Assembly (NCBI GenBank): GCA_002794775.1
Contig: NBAY01000026.1
Location: 248,001-312,000 of the forward strand
From: Porodaedalea pini
Lineage: Eukaryota; Basidiomycota; Agaricomycetes; Hymenochaetales; Hymenochaetaceae
Reading direction: 5' to 3'
DNA length: 64,000 nucleotides
The notes below the pieces were generated by a model. It was not told the DNA's origin. It ran no database searches and worked only from the letters and a program-made list of their open reading frames with translations. The translations under genes were made by a program, and so were the position numbers. Shown here one piece after another: positions 47,201-58,997 of this stretch. Position 1 is the first letter of the stretch. Each line of letters starts with the position of its first letter.

Positions 47201-47914
47201 TCACAAGCCCGAACCGACAGCATCTACAACATACAGCACCTGCTGTGGCCTCACAAAGAGACCTCGATACTCTGCGTTCGACATGTCCGACACTGACGGC
47301 GAACTGCTACGGAAACACTTCTTGCGGTCAACGCTGAGCTGCTCCCCCTCGCGCTTCGTGCCCTTCCAGCCACTAATAACACTAGTTCCACGGTTATTCG
47401 TCAAATCAACGCATTGCCGGCTGGTCATGCATTCGTCGTCACCCCATTCCGATGCCAAAGTAGCGCACGCCACCCCATGAGCCGTCATTCCACTGGCGGC
47501 CCTCAAGCTGATCGTCTGCCCAAGCATCACCCACGGGCATCTCGACACCGACCCATGGCCCGCTCTCACCCTCAACCTCGCCGATATAACGGGCAAACGC
47601 ACGGAACCGCTTCTGCCTTGAAGTAATGATACATGGAATGCCGATGTCCAATGTAGCGCCACGGGGTTGCAGCATGTCCGTCTCCCCCGCAGACACTCGA
47701 TTGAGGGTAATGGTGTCATTCGATTCCTTGTGCCGCAATGTAGCGAGAGTTGTATTTGATCCGTTGTCGCTCGATCGCAGAGATCTGTCGTCTGCGATGA
47801 TGGCATCCATCCGCCCTTTCCCCTTCCCCTCCCCTTTAATCGTCAATGTACTGCCTGTATTGGGAGGATCTTCAGGGTCAATATTTTCCTTAGATGGCAT
47901 TTTCGGCAATGGCC
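47201..47914 (-). pseudogene. CAP-Gly domain fragment (C-terminus of BTB/CAP-Gly protein), block 2
   Basis: The minus strand reads MPSKENIDPEDPPNTG, then a CAP-Gly domain (LDIGIPCIITSRQKRF, ARYIGEVEGESGPWVGVEMP, LEGRQWNDGSWGGVRYF), and after a one-base frame change near 47445, DDECMTSRQCVDLTNN and the end RGLFVRPQQVLYVVDAVG before a stop at 47201. CAP-Gly domains bind EEY/F tails of tubulin and EB proteins. The natural C-terminus seems present, but the frameshift and the junction with RPB1 at about 47914 make it non-functional. Confidence 0.82.
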
Positions 47915-49224
47915 AAGCTTTCCGCGATACGGCCAGCAACGTAGTTCATCGTAAGTTTCCTGTCAAGCATCTTCGAGCGATCGAGCTCAAGATGAAGTAG
48001 CCATGGCGACTGAAGATGAGGACCCGACTCAATTTCCTCGTCGGAGATGGAGAAGAATGCATCAACAAACTCCTTATCATCCTCAATGATCGTCGTACTT
48101 GAATCAGGATCGTAGTAGATCTCGACCGTCGCTGTAACGGTACGCAGCGATGTGTGCACAAGTTCTGTTTGCACCGACTTGGCCCTCGTGTCGACAGCAG
48201 CAATTTCTGGGTCCAGGTACACGGAGTCTTGATATTCACGGCGATGTTGATGATTTCTTTAAGACGCGGCACACCGAGCGTGACGTTTTTACTCGAAACA
48301 CCAGCGTAATGGAAGGTATTTAGTGTCATCTGCGTCGCCGGCTCACCAATCGACTGGGCAGCAAGTATGCCGCACATCTCGCCCGGATGAGCGACCGACT
48401 GGTTGAACTTCATCTCCACCTCGCCCAAGACCCAGTCAAACGCTTCTCTGTTGAGATGGAACTCCTCTAGGACTGGACACGCGGCAAAAGTCGCCCGAAG
48501 GAGCATGCGGAATGCAACAGAAGCGTTCTCGGCAGCTTCCTTTATTAAAAGATCGTCGCCGCGCACAACGATGAGGCGGTCTGCGAGCTGCTGCACCTGC
48601 TCAATGATGTAAACCGGCTCCAGATCGCCCGGTTTTCTGTGGTCGATATAGAAAATCTGCGTTGCGTTCTGCACGATACGGTTCAGGTTGACAGGAAGAT
48701 AGTGGGCAGCGGAATTGTCACGGCCCAGGAAAATGAATTCATGTAGCAAGTTACGATCCTCATGAAGACGGTCGTATTCCTCATCGAGTTTTTGCCGGAG
48801 CTCGAGGGATGAGTCGTCGATACCGATTTGCAAAACACCAGGAAGGAATCCACCCTTTGGGTCAGTGACGTCGACCCGATAGCGATGTTCGAACTCACGA
48901 TCACTGATACCGAACGTTTTGATCGTTTGCCGTTCAATAAAAGCACCGTCCAGTGAGTTTCGTACAGTCCCGTCGTAGCAGACAGCCACGTCTTCGAGTG
49001 CCTTTACAAGTCGACGCTGAATGTAACCAGTCTCGGCCGTCTTGACAGCGGTATCGATCAAACCTTCGCGACCAGCCATAGTGTGGAAGAAAAACTCTTG
49101 TGGAGTTAATCCACGAAGATACAAGTTCTCAACGAAACCGCGCGCCTCTGGGCCGAAGTCATCCTCCGTAAAGTGAGGTAGAGTGCGATGCCCGAAGCCA
49201 AACGGGATTCACTTCCCTTCAACG
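47915..49224 (-). pseudogene. RPB1: RPB1 fragment, block 2
   Basis: It contains [20 protein letters not shown], the cleft and trigger-loop region ([39 protein letters not shown]), [19 protein letters not shown] and [17 protein letters not shown] 39-bp in-frame deletion removes the sequence between RNSL and DGAFIERQ. A ~10-bp deletion after NIKTP shifts the frame near 48213. It keeps QVQQLADRL where both block 3 segments have a stop. The C-terminal domain heptads are absent. It joins Prp8 out of frame at about 49224 and CAP-Gly at 47914. Confidence 0.93.
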
Positions 49225-50230
49225 GCCAACATCTCTCGTTGTTATACCCAATAATGTTGTTGTTTGTTGGATCCGGATTCGCGTTGAGGTAACGTTGTAT
49301 AAGGTCGCGTGATTCCTCGGCGGTGAAGCGGAATAAAATGTGCAAACGTTCAACATAACGAAAATAGAGACGGACTGGATGGCGTGTCTCGGTCGCAGAA
49401 TCACGGTACTGCAGGAAATTGTTGGGCAGTTGTGGGGGACCCACCATTTCACTTGCGCGTTGCAAGCCGAGGATGAGAAGATCGAGGACAAGACCATAAT
49501 ATTGGAAGACAAAGGCAGAGAACTGCAGACCGCGGATCATCCCGTATGTGTTCGTATGTGCCATATCTTTGTAGGTGAAAACACAGTTATTATTCGCTGT
49601 GATATAGTCCGCAAGATTATGGTCGAGAATAAGACGAAGCAAACGGTTGAGAAGGGTCAAGTCAATCTTTTCGTAGACCTTCGACAGTACGGTCTCCATC
49701 ATCACTACGCATTCGCCCTCGCTTGTCTCCCAGATGTCCGTCAAGTTATTGATACCCTGACAACACTTGTACACCAGAAGGGGAGGAGGTTCAATGTCCG
49801 CAGGCTTGATCCATGCCGGGAATAACCCGCGCCTGTCAGCCTCAAAGAATAAGAACAGGTCAAGATATCTGTCTGTAATCTTCTCAACGGGTTCGATGTC
49901 GTAGCAGGGGATGAGCTTGCCATATGTGTCGAAGAACTCAATGCCTGCCTCTCTGAAGGCTCGCCGAGCGAGCAAGAGACGCTTGATCCTAGACAGACCT
50001 GCACGCGAATCGATTAGCTACACCCTACGACCAATTAGAAAAAAAACATACATTCGCGTGGATTGTCATACGCCTGCTCAAAGAGAGCAAGCTCCTCACG
50101 CTGAGATTTGTTAAGACGACCTTTGACGCTGTGCGCGTCATGCTTGTACGAAAGGGGACTGTATGGAAACATCAGTGAGAGCTATTGAAAGGCGTAGTTA
50201 TTTGGATCTTACGGGAATGGGATGGGAGCA
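49225..50230 (-). pseudogene. PRP8: Prp8 fragment, block 2
   Basis: The frame includes [94 protein letters not shown] and [20 protein letters not shown], ending NNERCWP. These belong to the large central region of Prp8. Two parental introns are kept (about 49998-50050 and 50160-50215). It is joined to the armadillo-like fragment at about 50230 and, out of frame, to RPB1 at 49224. This is the longest undamaged Prp8 frame in the window, yet still a fragment. Confidence 0.92.
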
Positions 50231-51655
50231 CCGCGCGCGGTGTAAGCTCTTCACGGCCATGTACGTGCGGATCGTGGTGATGATGGTGTTCGCGCGGTAG
50301 GTTGATGTTCCGTGTGTTCAACGTGAGAGTATTTGTGCGTGTGCGCGGCGTCGCATCGATAGCACCGGGAGCACCTGGAGGGGCACCCATAGCGAGGTAA
50401 TTGTTTACGTTTTGATCGAGTGCAACAATCCCATCTACGACGTCATCGTCCGCTGCATTCGTCTCGATAATGATATGTGCATCCAAATCGACATCGAGCG
50501 CATCAGATGTACCCGCGACACCTACATCGGCTGCACCGGTCACCGCTGGTCAGGGAGAGTCTGCAACGATTCCGACGGTCCGACGTCCGTGGAGAAGTGA
50601 AGGAGGCGGGAGCAAGTCTTCGTCCATGTCCTGGTCGTGTGATGTCGTCGTCTCCATCTCGACATCACCATCCGCATCCGGCTCGCCATCATCCTCCGTC
50701 TCTGTGTCAGGCCTCGAAGTTGATGTCGAGGGCGTTGCCGCTTCTGCCACCATCCGGCGCGAATTGTTAGAGAGCGCGCCATCGACGCACCCGCAGTTGC
50801 CTGCTCGCGTGCATTCGGCTGTGTGTCCCAAACTCGGCGCGCCACGACTTGCCAGATCTGTCACGCCCTGGTACAATGACCGTACTTGTTGGGGTACCTG
50901 AGCCAGACCGCGTCGCATTCGCAGACGTGTCAGTCGAGACGAACGTCTCAGCATCCAATGTGGCAATGCTTTGTTCTTCCTGAAAGGCCCTCAGATCAGT
51001 CAGCCAATAACAAAGATGATGGATGACTCACCTCGGTGTTCGCAAGGGATCGTTCGATAGCGAGCAGTCTGACGAGTTCTTGGGCCTGCTCGCGCTGACG
51101 CTGTTCTAATTGCTGCTGCCGTCGTTGCTGACGCTGTTCACGGGTCTCGCGTGGTATGCCGCTCGCACTCGTGCTCGGCCCGACAACAAATCCTTTTGAC
51201 TCCAGCCATGCCTCCAACACGCACCCAACGACCTCGAGAGTACCCGCCTGGACGACGCGGCTCCGTATGAGCTCTGAGCCACGCACACCGATGTTGGCCA
51301 CACATTGGAATGCAAGGGAGAATCGGTAGGCGGCGTGCCGGTCGAACGACTTTGGGTTCAGGGCTGGCACAAGTGCTGGACGTGGAAGGCCCGAGGGCGA
51401 CAGATCAAAGATCGCCGATGGATTCTCAGGCGGCGGAGGGGAGAGGCAGAAATCGCGAAGGAGGAGGACAAGCACTCGAGGCCACCGTCGCACGTGAGGA
51501 TCTCTCGGATGCGTGGTGAAGTCGAAATGAGATATGTGAGGTGCGTGAGCGAGTTCAGCAATGGCAAGGGAGACGTAATATCGAGCGCTGTGTACGATGA
51601 GCAGTCAGTCGAGCACACTGGCGGCGGCGATGAGCAGAACAGATCAATACCGAAG
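50231..51655 (-). pseudogene. Armadillo-like protein fragment, block 2
   Basis: It reads SYTALDITSPLPLLNSLTHL, TSPRIREILTCDGGLECL, VRILRDFCLSPPPPENPS, HAAYRFSLAFQCVANIGVRG, RVVQAGTLEVVGCVLEAWLE, then a Gln/Arg-rich coil (REQRQQRRQQQLEQRQREQ), an intron, a Ser/Thr-rich part and a His-rich part (REHHHHHDPHVHG). Helical repeats around VRGSE/RVVQAG resemble armadillo-type repeats of a fungal protein I cannot name. Frame changes occur in the C-terminal half. It is joined to Not1 upstream and Prp8 downstream. Confidence 0.6.
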
Positions 51656-51957
51656 GGGATATAGTCAACTAGCTGTTGTTGTATGATAGATCCGAATAGA
51701 TGGCCCGTCATCGCGAGTTCGCACGGCAGGTAGAACGTCTGGAAGAATTTGGATTCGTCGAAGAGGAAGTGGTGCATGCAAGGGAAGATTTCGTGGTCGC
51801 GCGGTTAGTAGATTTCTTACTGCATTGTAGCACGATGATGACTTGGTCGATCGTGATCTGTTCGCCATACATCTGCTTTAAAATGCCGTCGACCTCTGCT
51901 TCAATGTCAGAGGAATAGCTGATGACAGTGAATGTAGGCTCCGAGTTTCCGGCGCCA
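51656..51957 (-). pseudogene. NOT1: Not1 (CCR4-NOT scaffold) internal fragment, block 2
   Basis: About 100 codons, found across two frames: SEPTFTVISYSSDIEAEVDG, ILKQMYGEQITIDQVI, then PCMHHFLFDE-type sequence (read as ACTTSSS in the shifted frame), and ELAMTGHLFGSIIQQQLVDY ending in IPFG. This is the conserved central HEAT region of Not1, the scaffold of the mRNA deadenylase. A frame change lies near 51825. The piece is flanked by flippase and armadillo-like fragments. Confidence 0.8.
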
Positions 51958-52755
51958 GGATAGTCTTCACGATTTCGATGGAGATGTAGAGAGAGCTCGG
52001 AACGATGTTCTGAAATGCAATCAAGCAAGACCTACAGTCAAAGATCAGTAAGCGATCGCAGAGGGAACCATAAAGACACTCACACGAAAGTAACGATTGC
52101 ATTAACGGCCGAAGAGCTCGACGGATCGCTACCCTGTTCAAAGAAATGTGCACTAGTATCCGACTTACTGTCCATAACGCCATTAGCAATGCCCGTCGCA
52201 AGACACATAAGAATCAGAAAAGTTCGTCTCCCGTTCGATTTTGCTCCGTTTACTAGGCGTGCTCCCACTGTTCAACATAATCTTCATGTCCGCGCCAGTG
52301 AATGCAACTAAGCCAATAATCCACGTTGTGTTTCGCATTGAACATCCACGGAATAGCATCTCGTTGATGGTCGCCGGCTCGACTTTCTCTGCCCCCGCCT
52401 CGTGCTCGCGGTATCTCAGCACGCCATTATAAAGGTACAGATTAGCGTGCGGCGGTTCGGAGTCCAGGATGAAACTTGCATGCTCAATGTCTTCCTCGCT
52501 CTGCAGAGATGATGTCGCCTTCAATGACCGATGAGGCTTCAGATTCGTTTCGCCATCCAGGTTCTTCGTCTCCAAATAGCATAAGCCATCCTCTTCCGAA
52601 GTAGAAAGGACAATGATGTCGGCCGGCACTTGATCGTTATTGCGCAACAGAACAATGTCTCCGATTCGAGAGCGTGCGTTCCCAACGTGCCGTACCAGGT
52701 GCCCGCCCATTCCAATCGACGACGCCAATGGACTTACGCGAAAGAGTGGTAACCA
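51958..52755 (-). pseudogene. P4-type ATPase (phospholipid flippase) fragment, block 2
   Basis: It contains IGDIVLLRNNDQVPADIIVL, YLETKNLDGETNLKPHRS, LFRGCSMRNTTWIIGLVAFT, KIMLNSGSTPSKRSKIER, IANGVMDSKSDTSAHFF and AFQNIVPSSLYISIEIVKTI: the actuator-domain DGET motif and the following transmembrane region of Drs2/Dnf-type flippases. The phosphorylation DKTG motif is not included. An intron is retained near 52030-52080, and a frame change follows ETNFSD at about 52220. The first ~170 codons are fused in frame with the preceding BTB segment. Confidence 0.9.
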
Positions 52756-54044
52756 CTTCATGCACCAGCCCTCTCCGAAAAGACCAACAAGGGCGCGCCG
52801 CACGCCACGCTCAAGGTATGTGTTCTGCACGTCTGGACGCACGGAAAACGCGAGCGTATGCGGTGCGCGACGTGCACACTGGCGGCAGCGAGACCCACCT
52901 GTGCCCCAGCGACCTCCAGTGATACGTTCATACTCAGCAAATTCGAGGAAAGCGTGGAAGAGCCCATGGAGCATCTCCTGCACGATGCGTGCCTGCACCT
53001 TGTCATGGAGCGTCTGCAATTGAAGATAGTTCGCGGAGCACAGGATAGCGAAAGCGGTGTCCAAGTCATATGAACGGTCGCTGAAGCTGAGCGTTTCGGT
53101 GTATGAGTATCCTAAGGAAAAGTGCAGCGCTGGAGGAGCAAAGGGAGGTGAGGGAAGGCAAAGGGTCGTGAGCTCGCCGGGGCCAGGGGTATTCTTGAGA
53201 CCATAGGTGATGAGTTGATCGCAGAAATACGGTGCACGCGTTACAAGAACAAAAAATCGATGTGAGCAGAAGACGGCGGTCGTCTCTTCTTCATTGGAAG
53301 GAGCACCTATTGTTGGCATATCGCTGTGTAGTTCAATGCGAACGTCAGAATACAGACGAGACCTCCACACGAACACAAGGTCCTCCCGAAGCTTGTCGAC
53401 GCGTGCCTCTTCCACATTGGCGTCGCCTTCCCGGCCCTCCTCATTCGCATCAAACAAAAACTCAAACACATCCCCAAATCCCTTTCCTGTATAGAGAAAC
53501 TCGAGCTCGTTGGTGAATAACACGGGATTATGGTTGAGAGATATGCGCGTGAGGGAGCCGATTACAGAGGGCGCAGGGGAGATAGGCCAGAATTGGGAAG
53601 GTGAAGTGGAGCACATTGAGGCGGTAGGGGAACTCAACGCCAAGGTTGAGAGAGTGTGCAGATGTTGTCGGCATTGGAAGTGACAATGTCGGAGAGGCAG
53701 CGAAAGGAAGAGGGGACACGATAGGTGTCGGGCGGAACGAGAAATAGTGCGCCTGGGAACTGAGTAGTGCACGAGCATAAATGATAGCTAGCATTTGTTA
53801 GTCTCAAGGACAGGTGGTAGGTTCTGCGCTTGTGCTCACCTTTATGTCCCCGAACCTCCGAGTCCGCGTTGCGGCCTTTGTCCATCGCGTCCTCACCCAT
53901 TAGATCCCAGACGTCGTCTGGGAAGCAATCCTTCGCGCGATGAAAGAGCGATTGGAGGTCCTCTTGCCATGCTGTTGTCGACCTCTTCGTTGCCTCGAGC
54001 AGTGCAGTTGGGCAGGCAGGCAGCTGTGACGGGACGGCTACCAA
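52756..54044 (-). pseudogene. BTB/CAP-Gly protein N-terminal fragment, block 2
   Basis: Best-preserved BTB copy. The start codon at 54044 reads TTG instead of ATG. Exon 1 carries ATKRSTTAWQEDLQSLFHR and DLMGEDAMDKGRNADSE; an intron follows. Exon 2 has NELEFLYTGKGFGDVFEFLF, RVDKLREDLVFVWRSRLYSD, TTAVFCSHRFFVLVTRAPYF, RSYDLDTAFAIL, then a part missing in the other copies (LQTLHDKVQARIVQEMLHGL, CRQCARRAPHTLAF, RALVGLFGEGWC). It runs in frame into flippase sequence. Transcription would go left from the inverted duplication. Confidence 0.8.
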
Positions 54045-54568
54045 GACAAGCAGAGATGTAGTGTGATAAAGAAAAAAGCAGAGAAATCCCAAGAGAAAGG
54101 TGAAGGAGACAAGTCAGGTCAGGTGTGCCTCCGCTGAGGATCACATGGGGGAGTGAAGCGAGTGTCTTTGCTGCAGCAAAACAGACTCGTCGACGATCGC
54201 AAGGGTGGGGATCACATGTTGGCACTGTCGTCAACTCTGCTTTCGACCAATTTTTAATTCAACCAGGCCACTTTATTTTACAAAAAATACATAGACAGAT
54301 ATCGAATTGTCTGAAGTTTTTTTACATTGTTCAAGGGTGAGATTTTGATGGTTGAATAAAATTAAATATGCCAATGAAGAAAGTGAGCACTGTACAGCCA
54401 CAAAAGCAGTGAACCCTTCATAGCCACAGCCCGAATTTAGCAGAAAAGGGGTCCAAAATTAACATATATGGTATGCCATCAGCTTATAAAAGCTGACAAA
54501 AACCCAAATTGGGGACTTTATCTTTGCCCACAACAAAAGACGATACTTCGTAAACTCAGTAATCGTAA
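53040..54568. repeat. Left arm of a 1.5-kb inverted duplication
   Basis: Reverse complement of 55328-56850 with scattered substitutions and small indels. From outside in, it comprises the BTB coding part, its exon 1 and promoter, a CCAGGCCACTTTATTTTAC segment, and the F-box tail (CATATATGGTATGCCATCAG). Spacer 54569-55327. Confidence 0.9.
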
Positions 54569-55437
54569 CCCAAAACTATGCATGTGAATTTCTATCTTCC
54601 TTGAAGAAACTGGAACAATTCACATGCACGCTATATATGCTCACTCCAAACATGATGAAGCCATTGTCACAGTTACCTGATCTTTAGATCATTGACTTTG
54701 AGGAAGTCATGGATGAACCGGTGCCTTTTCCTCGGTTAGGGACCTACAGATCATTCTCCAGGCTTGTCGCAGTCTCCATTGGAGCACGATATGATGATAT
54801 TACAAGTCTTCTAGGGATAGACTTTGCTCCCGACATGAGCAAGCTCTACATTCATTCCCCCGAACTGGAATTGACATTTTCATTGGGTCAACTCATCGAG
54901 CGAGTCTCGCAGAGGGGTCATCGACTGGGAAAACTATTGCTTAGTTCTGTCCCAAAGTCCAAGGAATTGTCAAATCAGGGCAATGCAGAGACTGATGATG
55001 TGACCTTATCGATTCTGGCACCTCTTGCAAAGTGTAATCAACTCACAGAGTTGGTGCTTTCTCATCACCACAGATTGCAAATCACCAACTCTGATATTGA
55101 AGCCCTCGTGGATCACTGGAGTTCGATCAAGGTCTTGTGTTTGTGTGATGACCCTGCCTACTTGGAGACGCCTTCTTTGACTCTTGACAGTCTGAGCATT
55201 ATTGCCACACATTGCAAAAAAATCCGATTTCTTGCGTTGTTCATTGATCCAGGTACAACTCAAACACTTTCATTAGATGAACATCAATTTAAGGCCTTGA
55301 AAGAAATTCGATTTGGATTGTCTCCGATTACGATTACTGAGTTTACGAAGTATCGTCTTTTGTTGTGGGCCGAGATAAAGTCCCCAATTTGGGTTTTTGT
55401 CAGCTTTTATAAGCTGATGGCATACCATATATGTTAA
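54569..55437 (+). pseudogene. F-box/LRR protein relic in the spacer of the inverted duplication
   Basis: It carries the LRR part only: LKKLEQFTCTLYMLTPN, a TAG where the copy at 63.5 kb has CAG, IIDFEEVMDEPVPFP, DITSLLGIDFAPDMSKLYIH, SNQGNAETDDVTLSILAPLA, IIATHCKKIRFLALFID and ITITEFTKYRLLLWAEI. It lacks the F-box. The last ~110 bp lie in the right arm, so the same tail is present inverted at 54.44-54.57 kb. Confidence 0.8.
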
Positions 55438-56850
55438 TTTTAGACCCCATTTCTGCTAAATTGAGCAGTGGCTATGGACCGACTCACAGCTTTTGTGGCT
55501 GTACAGTGCTCAGTTTCTTGATTGGCATATTTAATTTTATTAAACCATCCAAATCTCAACCTTGAACCATGTAAAAAAAACTTCAGACAATTCGATATCT
55601 GTCTATGTATTTTTAGTAAAATAAAGTGGCCTGGTTGAATTAAAAATTGGTCAAAAGCAGAGTTGACGACAGTGCCAACATGTGATCTCCAACTTGTAGT
55701 CGTCGACGAGTCTGTTTTGCTGCAGCAAAGACACTCGCTTCGCTCCCTCATGTGATCCTCAGTGGAGGCACACTTGAGCTGAATCATCTCCTTTGCTTTT
55801 CTCTTGGGCTTTCTCTGCTTTTTTCTTAATCACACTACATCACTGCTTCTCATGGTAGCCGTCCCGTCACAGCTGCCTGCCTGCCCACCCGCACTGCTCG
55901 AGGCAACGAAGAAGCCGACAACAGCATGGCAAGAGGACCTCCAATCGCTCTTTCATCGCACGAAGGATTGCTTCAGACGTCATCTGGGATCTACTGGATG
56001 AGGACACGATGGACGAAGGCAGCAACGCGGACTCAGAGGTTTGGGGACATAAAGGTGAGCACAAGCGCAGAACCTACCACCTGTCCTTGAGACTAACAGA
56101 TGCTAGCTATCGTTTATGCTCGTGTGCTACCCGGTTTCCAGGCGCGCTATTTCTCGTTCCGCCCGGCACCTATCGCGTCCCCACTTCCTTTCGCTGCCTA
56201 TCCGACACCGTGTCTTCCAATGCCGACAACATCTGGACTCTCTCTCATCCTTGGCATTGAGTTCCCCTACCCGGCCTCCATGTGCTCCACTTCACCTTCC
56301 AAACCCTGGCCTATCTCCCCTATGCCCTCTGTAATCAGCTCCCTCACGCACATATCTCTCAACCATAATCCTGCGTTATTCGCCAACGAGCTCGAGTTTC
56401 TCTATACAGGAATGGGATTTGGGGATACATTTGAGTTTTTGTTTGATGCGAATGAGAAGGGCCTGGAAGGTGACGCCGATGTGGAAGAGGCGCGCATCGA
56501 CAAGCTTCGGAAGGACATTGTCTTCATGTGGAGGTCTCGCCTGTATTCTGACGTTCGCATTGAACTACACAGTGATATGCCAACAACAGGTGCTCTTCCA
56601 ATGAAGAAGAGACAACCACCGTCTTCTGCTCACATCGATTCGTTCTTGTTACGCGTGCGCCGTATTTCTATGATCAACTCATTACCTATGGTCTCAAGAA
56701 TACCCCTGCCCCCGGCGAGCTCACGACCCTCCACCTCCCTCGCTCCCTTCACTCCTCCAGCACTGCACTTTACCTTGGGATATTTATACACCGGCACACT
56801 CAGCTTCAGCAACTGTTCATATGATTTGGACACCGCTTTCGCTATCCTGT
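55328..56850. repeat. Right arm of the 1.5-kb inverted duplication
   Basis: Pairs with 53040-54568. Beyond 56850 this arm continues into the Ser-rich segment shared with block 1 (from 40.66 kb leftward on the minus strand), whereas the left arm continues into further BTB sequence. Confidence 0.9.
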
Positions 56851-57325
56851 CCACCTCATCCGCCCTCGCGATCGACATCCTCGCTCTCATATGTGTCAAT
56901 GTCCAGCAGGGGCTTCAACACGCGAGTCTACATTCAAGACGGCTCGCGGGAATATGACTCCACGCGACTCTGTTACTCGGTCGAGGAAGGTCTCAACCAC
57001 GTCAACGACCTCGATGCGCAGCACCGGAACCTCAAGATCTCCTAAAATGCCTGCGCCTGCGCTACCAAAAGGTCGGCCGCGTCGCGTCTCTGAAACGAGT
57101 GCGGCGCCAATTAGTACGGTAAGCGCAGCATCGCGCACACGGAAGGTGTCGCCCATTACTACAGTATCTACGAAAACAACAGCGAACAAGATGCCCGTCA
57201 TTCGAAAGTCACCGTCGGCGAATTCAATTCGATCAGCTGCATCTGTGGCAACAGCAGGAGGGAAGAAGACAGCGACGAAGAAGTCCCCTCCAGTTGATGA
57301 GAAAAAGCCTTCTCCGGCGAGGCCT
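55852..57325 (+). pseudogene. BTB/CAP-Gly protein fragment: BTB N-terminus plus Ser-rich part, block 3
   Basis: ATG at 55852 (MVAVPSQLPACPPALLEATK), intron at about 56054-56098, then FLYTGMGFGDTFEFLFDANE and RIDKLRKDIVFMWRSRLYSD. A one-base loss near 56595 shifts the frame before the SHRF motif; the frame recovers by FTPPALHFTLGYLYTG. The Ser/Thr/Lys-rich continuation (TRSRKVSTTSTTSM, KKTATKKSPPVDEKKPSPAR) is like block 1 and runs in frame into RPB1 at RVRLM. It is the 5' end of the rightward chimera. Confidence 0.75.
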
Positions 57326-58997
57326 CGCGTGCGACTTATGTCTTACTCTAGTACGTGTTTATCCACCTTTAACTTATTGTATGGTCGCTGATCAGTGTAT
57401 TTTAGCCTTTCGTCAAAATCTTTCCGTCACTCCACCGTATACCGCCGATTTCGATGGCGATGAGATGAACATGCAGTATGTCACTTTATAGATTAGCCTT
57501 ACATCTCTTTCTCAGCTCCGTCTAGCGTTCCTCAGAGCGAAGAGACGAGAGCCGAGTTCAGTCAAATTGCATGGGTTGCGAAGCAGATCATCTCGCCGCA
57601 GGCGAACAAACCTGTTATGGGCAGGACATGTTGTGCGGTGTCCGGAAATTCAGTCTGCGGGATAGCTTCCTCGACTGGGTGCAGGTGCAAAGCATCCTGC
57701 TCTGGGTGCCGGACTGGGGCTGCACGATTCCGACGCCTGCGATCTTGAAGCCGAAGCCATTATGGACGGACAAACAAATTCTTAGCATGACGATTCCTCG
57801 CGGAATAAACATATATCGCTCGCCTGATCCGAAATCTTCGAGCTCCGTTTTCGACGATGGCATGCTCATTGAAAACGGCGAGATCATCCTTGGTATCATG
57901 GAGAAAAAGACGGTTGGAGCGTCGCAAGGCGGTCTTATCCACGTCTTCCGCGAAAAAGGTCCCGAAGCGACTCGTACGCTGTTCACTGGTCTCCAGCAGA
58001 TCGTTAATCACTGGCTGTTCCACAATGGATTTAGTATAGGCATTGGTGATACAGTCGCGGATAAGAAGACAATGGTGTACATCACGGAGCAGATCAAGAT
58101 GCGGAAGCAGAATGTCGTGCAGGCCATTGAAGATGCATCTAGCGACCGTCTGAAAGCTGCACCGGCTACGACTATTCGCGAGTCGTTCGAGAGTCGAGTC
58201 CAACGCGATCTCAACTTGGCGCGTGACCACTCCGGTCAATCCGCAGAGAAGAACCTGAAGGATGACAACAATGTCAAAGAGATGCTTGTCGCGGGTTCGA
58301 AGGGTTCGCTCATTAACATTTCGCAGACGTCCATCTGTGTTGGTCAGCAGTCCGTTGAAGGGAAGCGAATCCCGTCTGGCTTCAGACATCGCACACTACC
58401 TCACTTTACGAAGGATGACTTCAACCCGAGGCGCGCTGTCAAGATGGCCAAGACTGGTTACACTCAACGTCGACTTGTAAAGGCACTCGAAGATGTGGCT
58501 GTCTGCTACGACGGGACTGTCCGAAACTCACTGGGTGACCTGATTCAATTCGTGTATGGCGAGGATGGTATGGACGGTGCTCTTATCGAACGGCAAACGA
58601 TCAAAAACGTTCGGTATCAATGATCGCGAGTTCGAACATCGCTATCGGATCGACGTCACTTTTTTTCACTGGTGTTTTGCAAGTCGGTATCGACGACTCA
58701 TCCCTCGAGCTCCAGCAAAAACTCGACGAGGAATATGACTGTCTTCATGAGGATCGTAAACTGCTCCGTGAAATCATTTTCCCGGGCCGTGACAATTCCG
58801 CTGCCCACTATCTTCCTGTCAATCTGAACCGTATCGTGCAGAACTCAACGCAGACTTTCCATATCGACGACAGAAAACCGAGCAATGTGGAGCCGGTTTA
58901 CATCATTGAGCAGGTGCAGTAGCTGGCAGACCGCCTCATCGTTGTGCGCTGCGATGATCTTTTAATAAAAGAGGCTGCCGAGAACGCTTCTCTTGCA
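57326..58997 (+). pseudogene. RPB1: RPB1 fragment, block 3 first segment
   Basis: It has [12 protein letters not shown] with the following intron, the same post-NKPVMG deletion as block 1, [78 protein letters not shown], a deletion after [40 protein letters not shown] and [17 protein letters not shown] stop (TAG) at 58919-58921 replaces Gln in [10 protein letters not shown]. It ends in AENASLA, where Prp8 begins. Confidence 0.92.

Noticed and set aside
47201..47806. Whole 201-codon minus-strand ORF as a new gene
   Set aside because: Only its last ~80 codons are the real CAP-Gly protein tail; the first part is an out-of-frame reading of the CAP-Gly domain.
49340..49825. 161-codon plus-strand ORF (also 60517-60954, -)
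   Set aside because: Antisense shadows of the Prp8 fragments.
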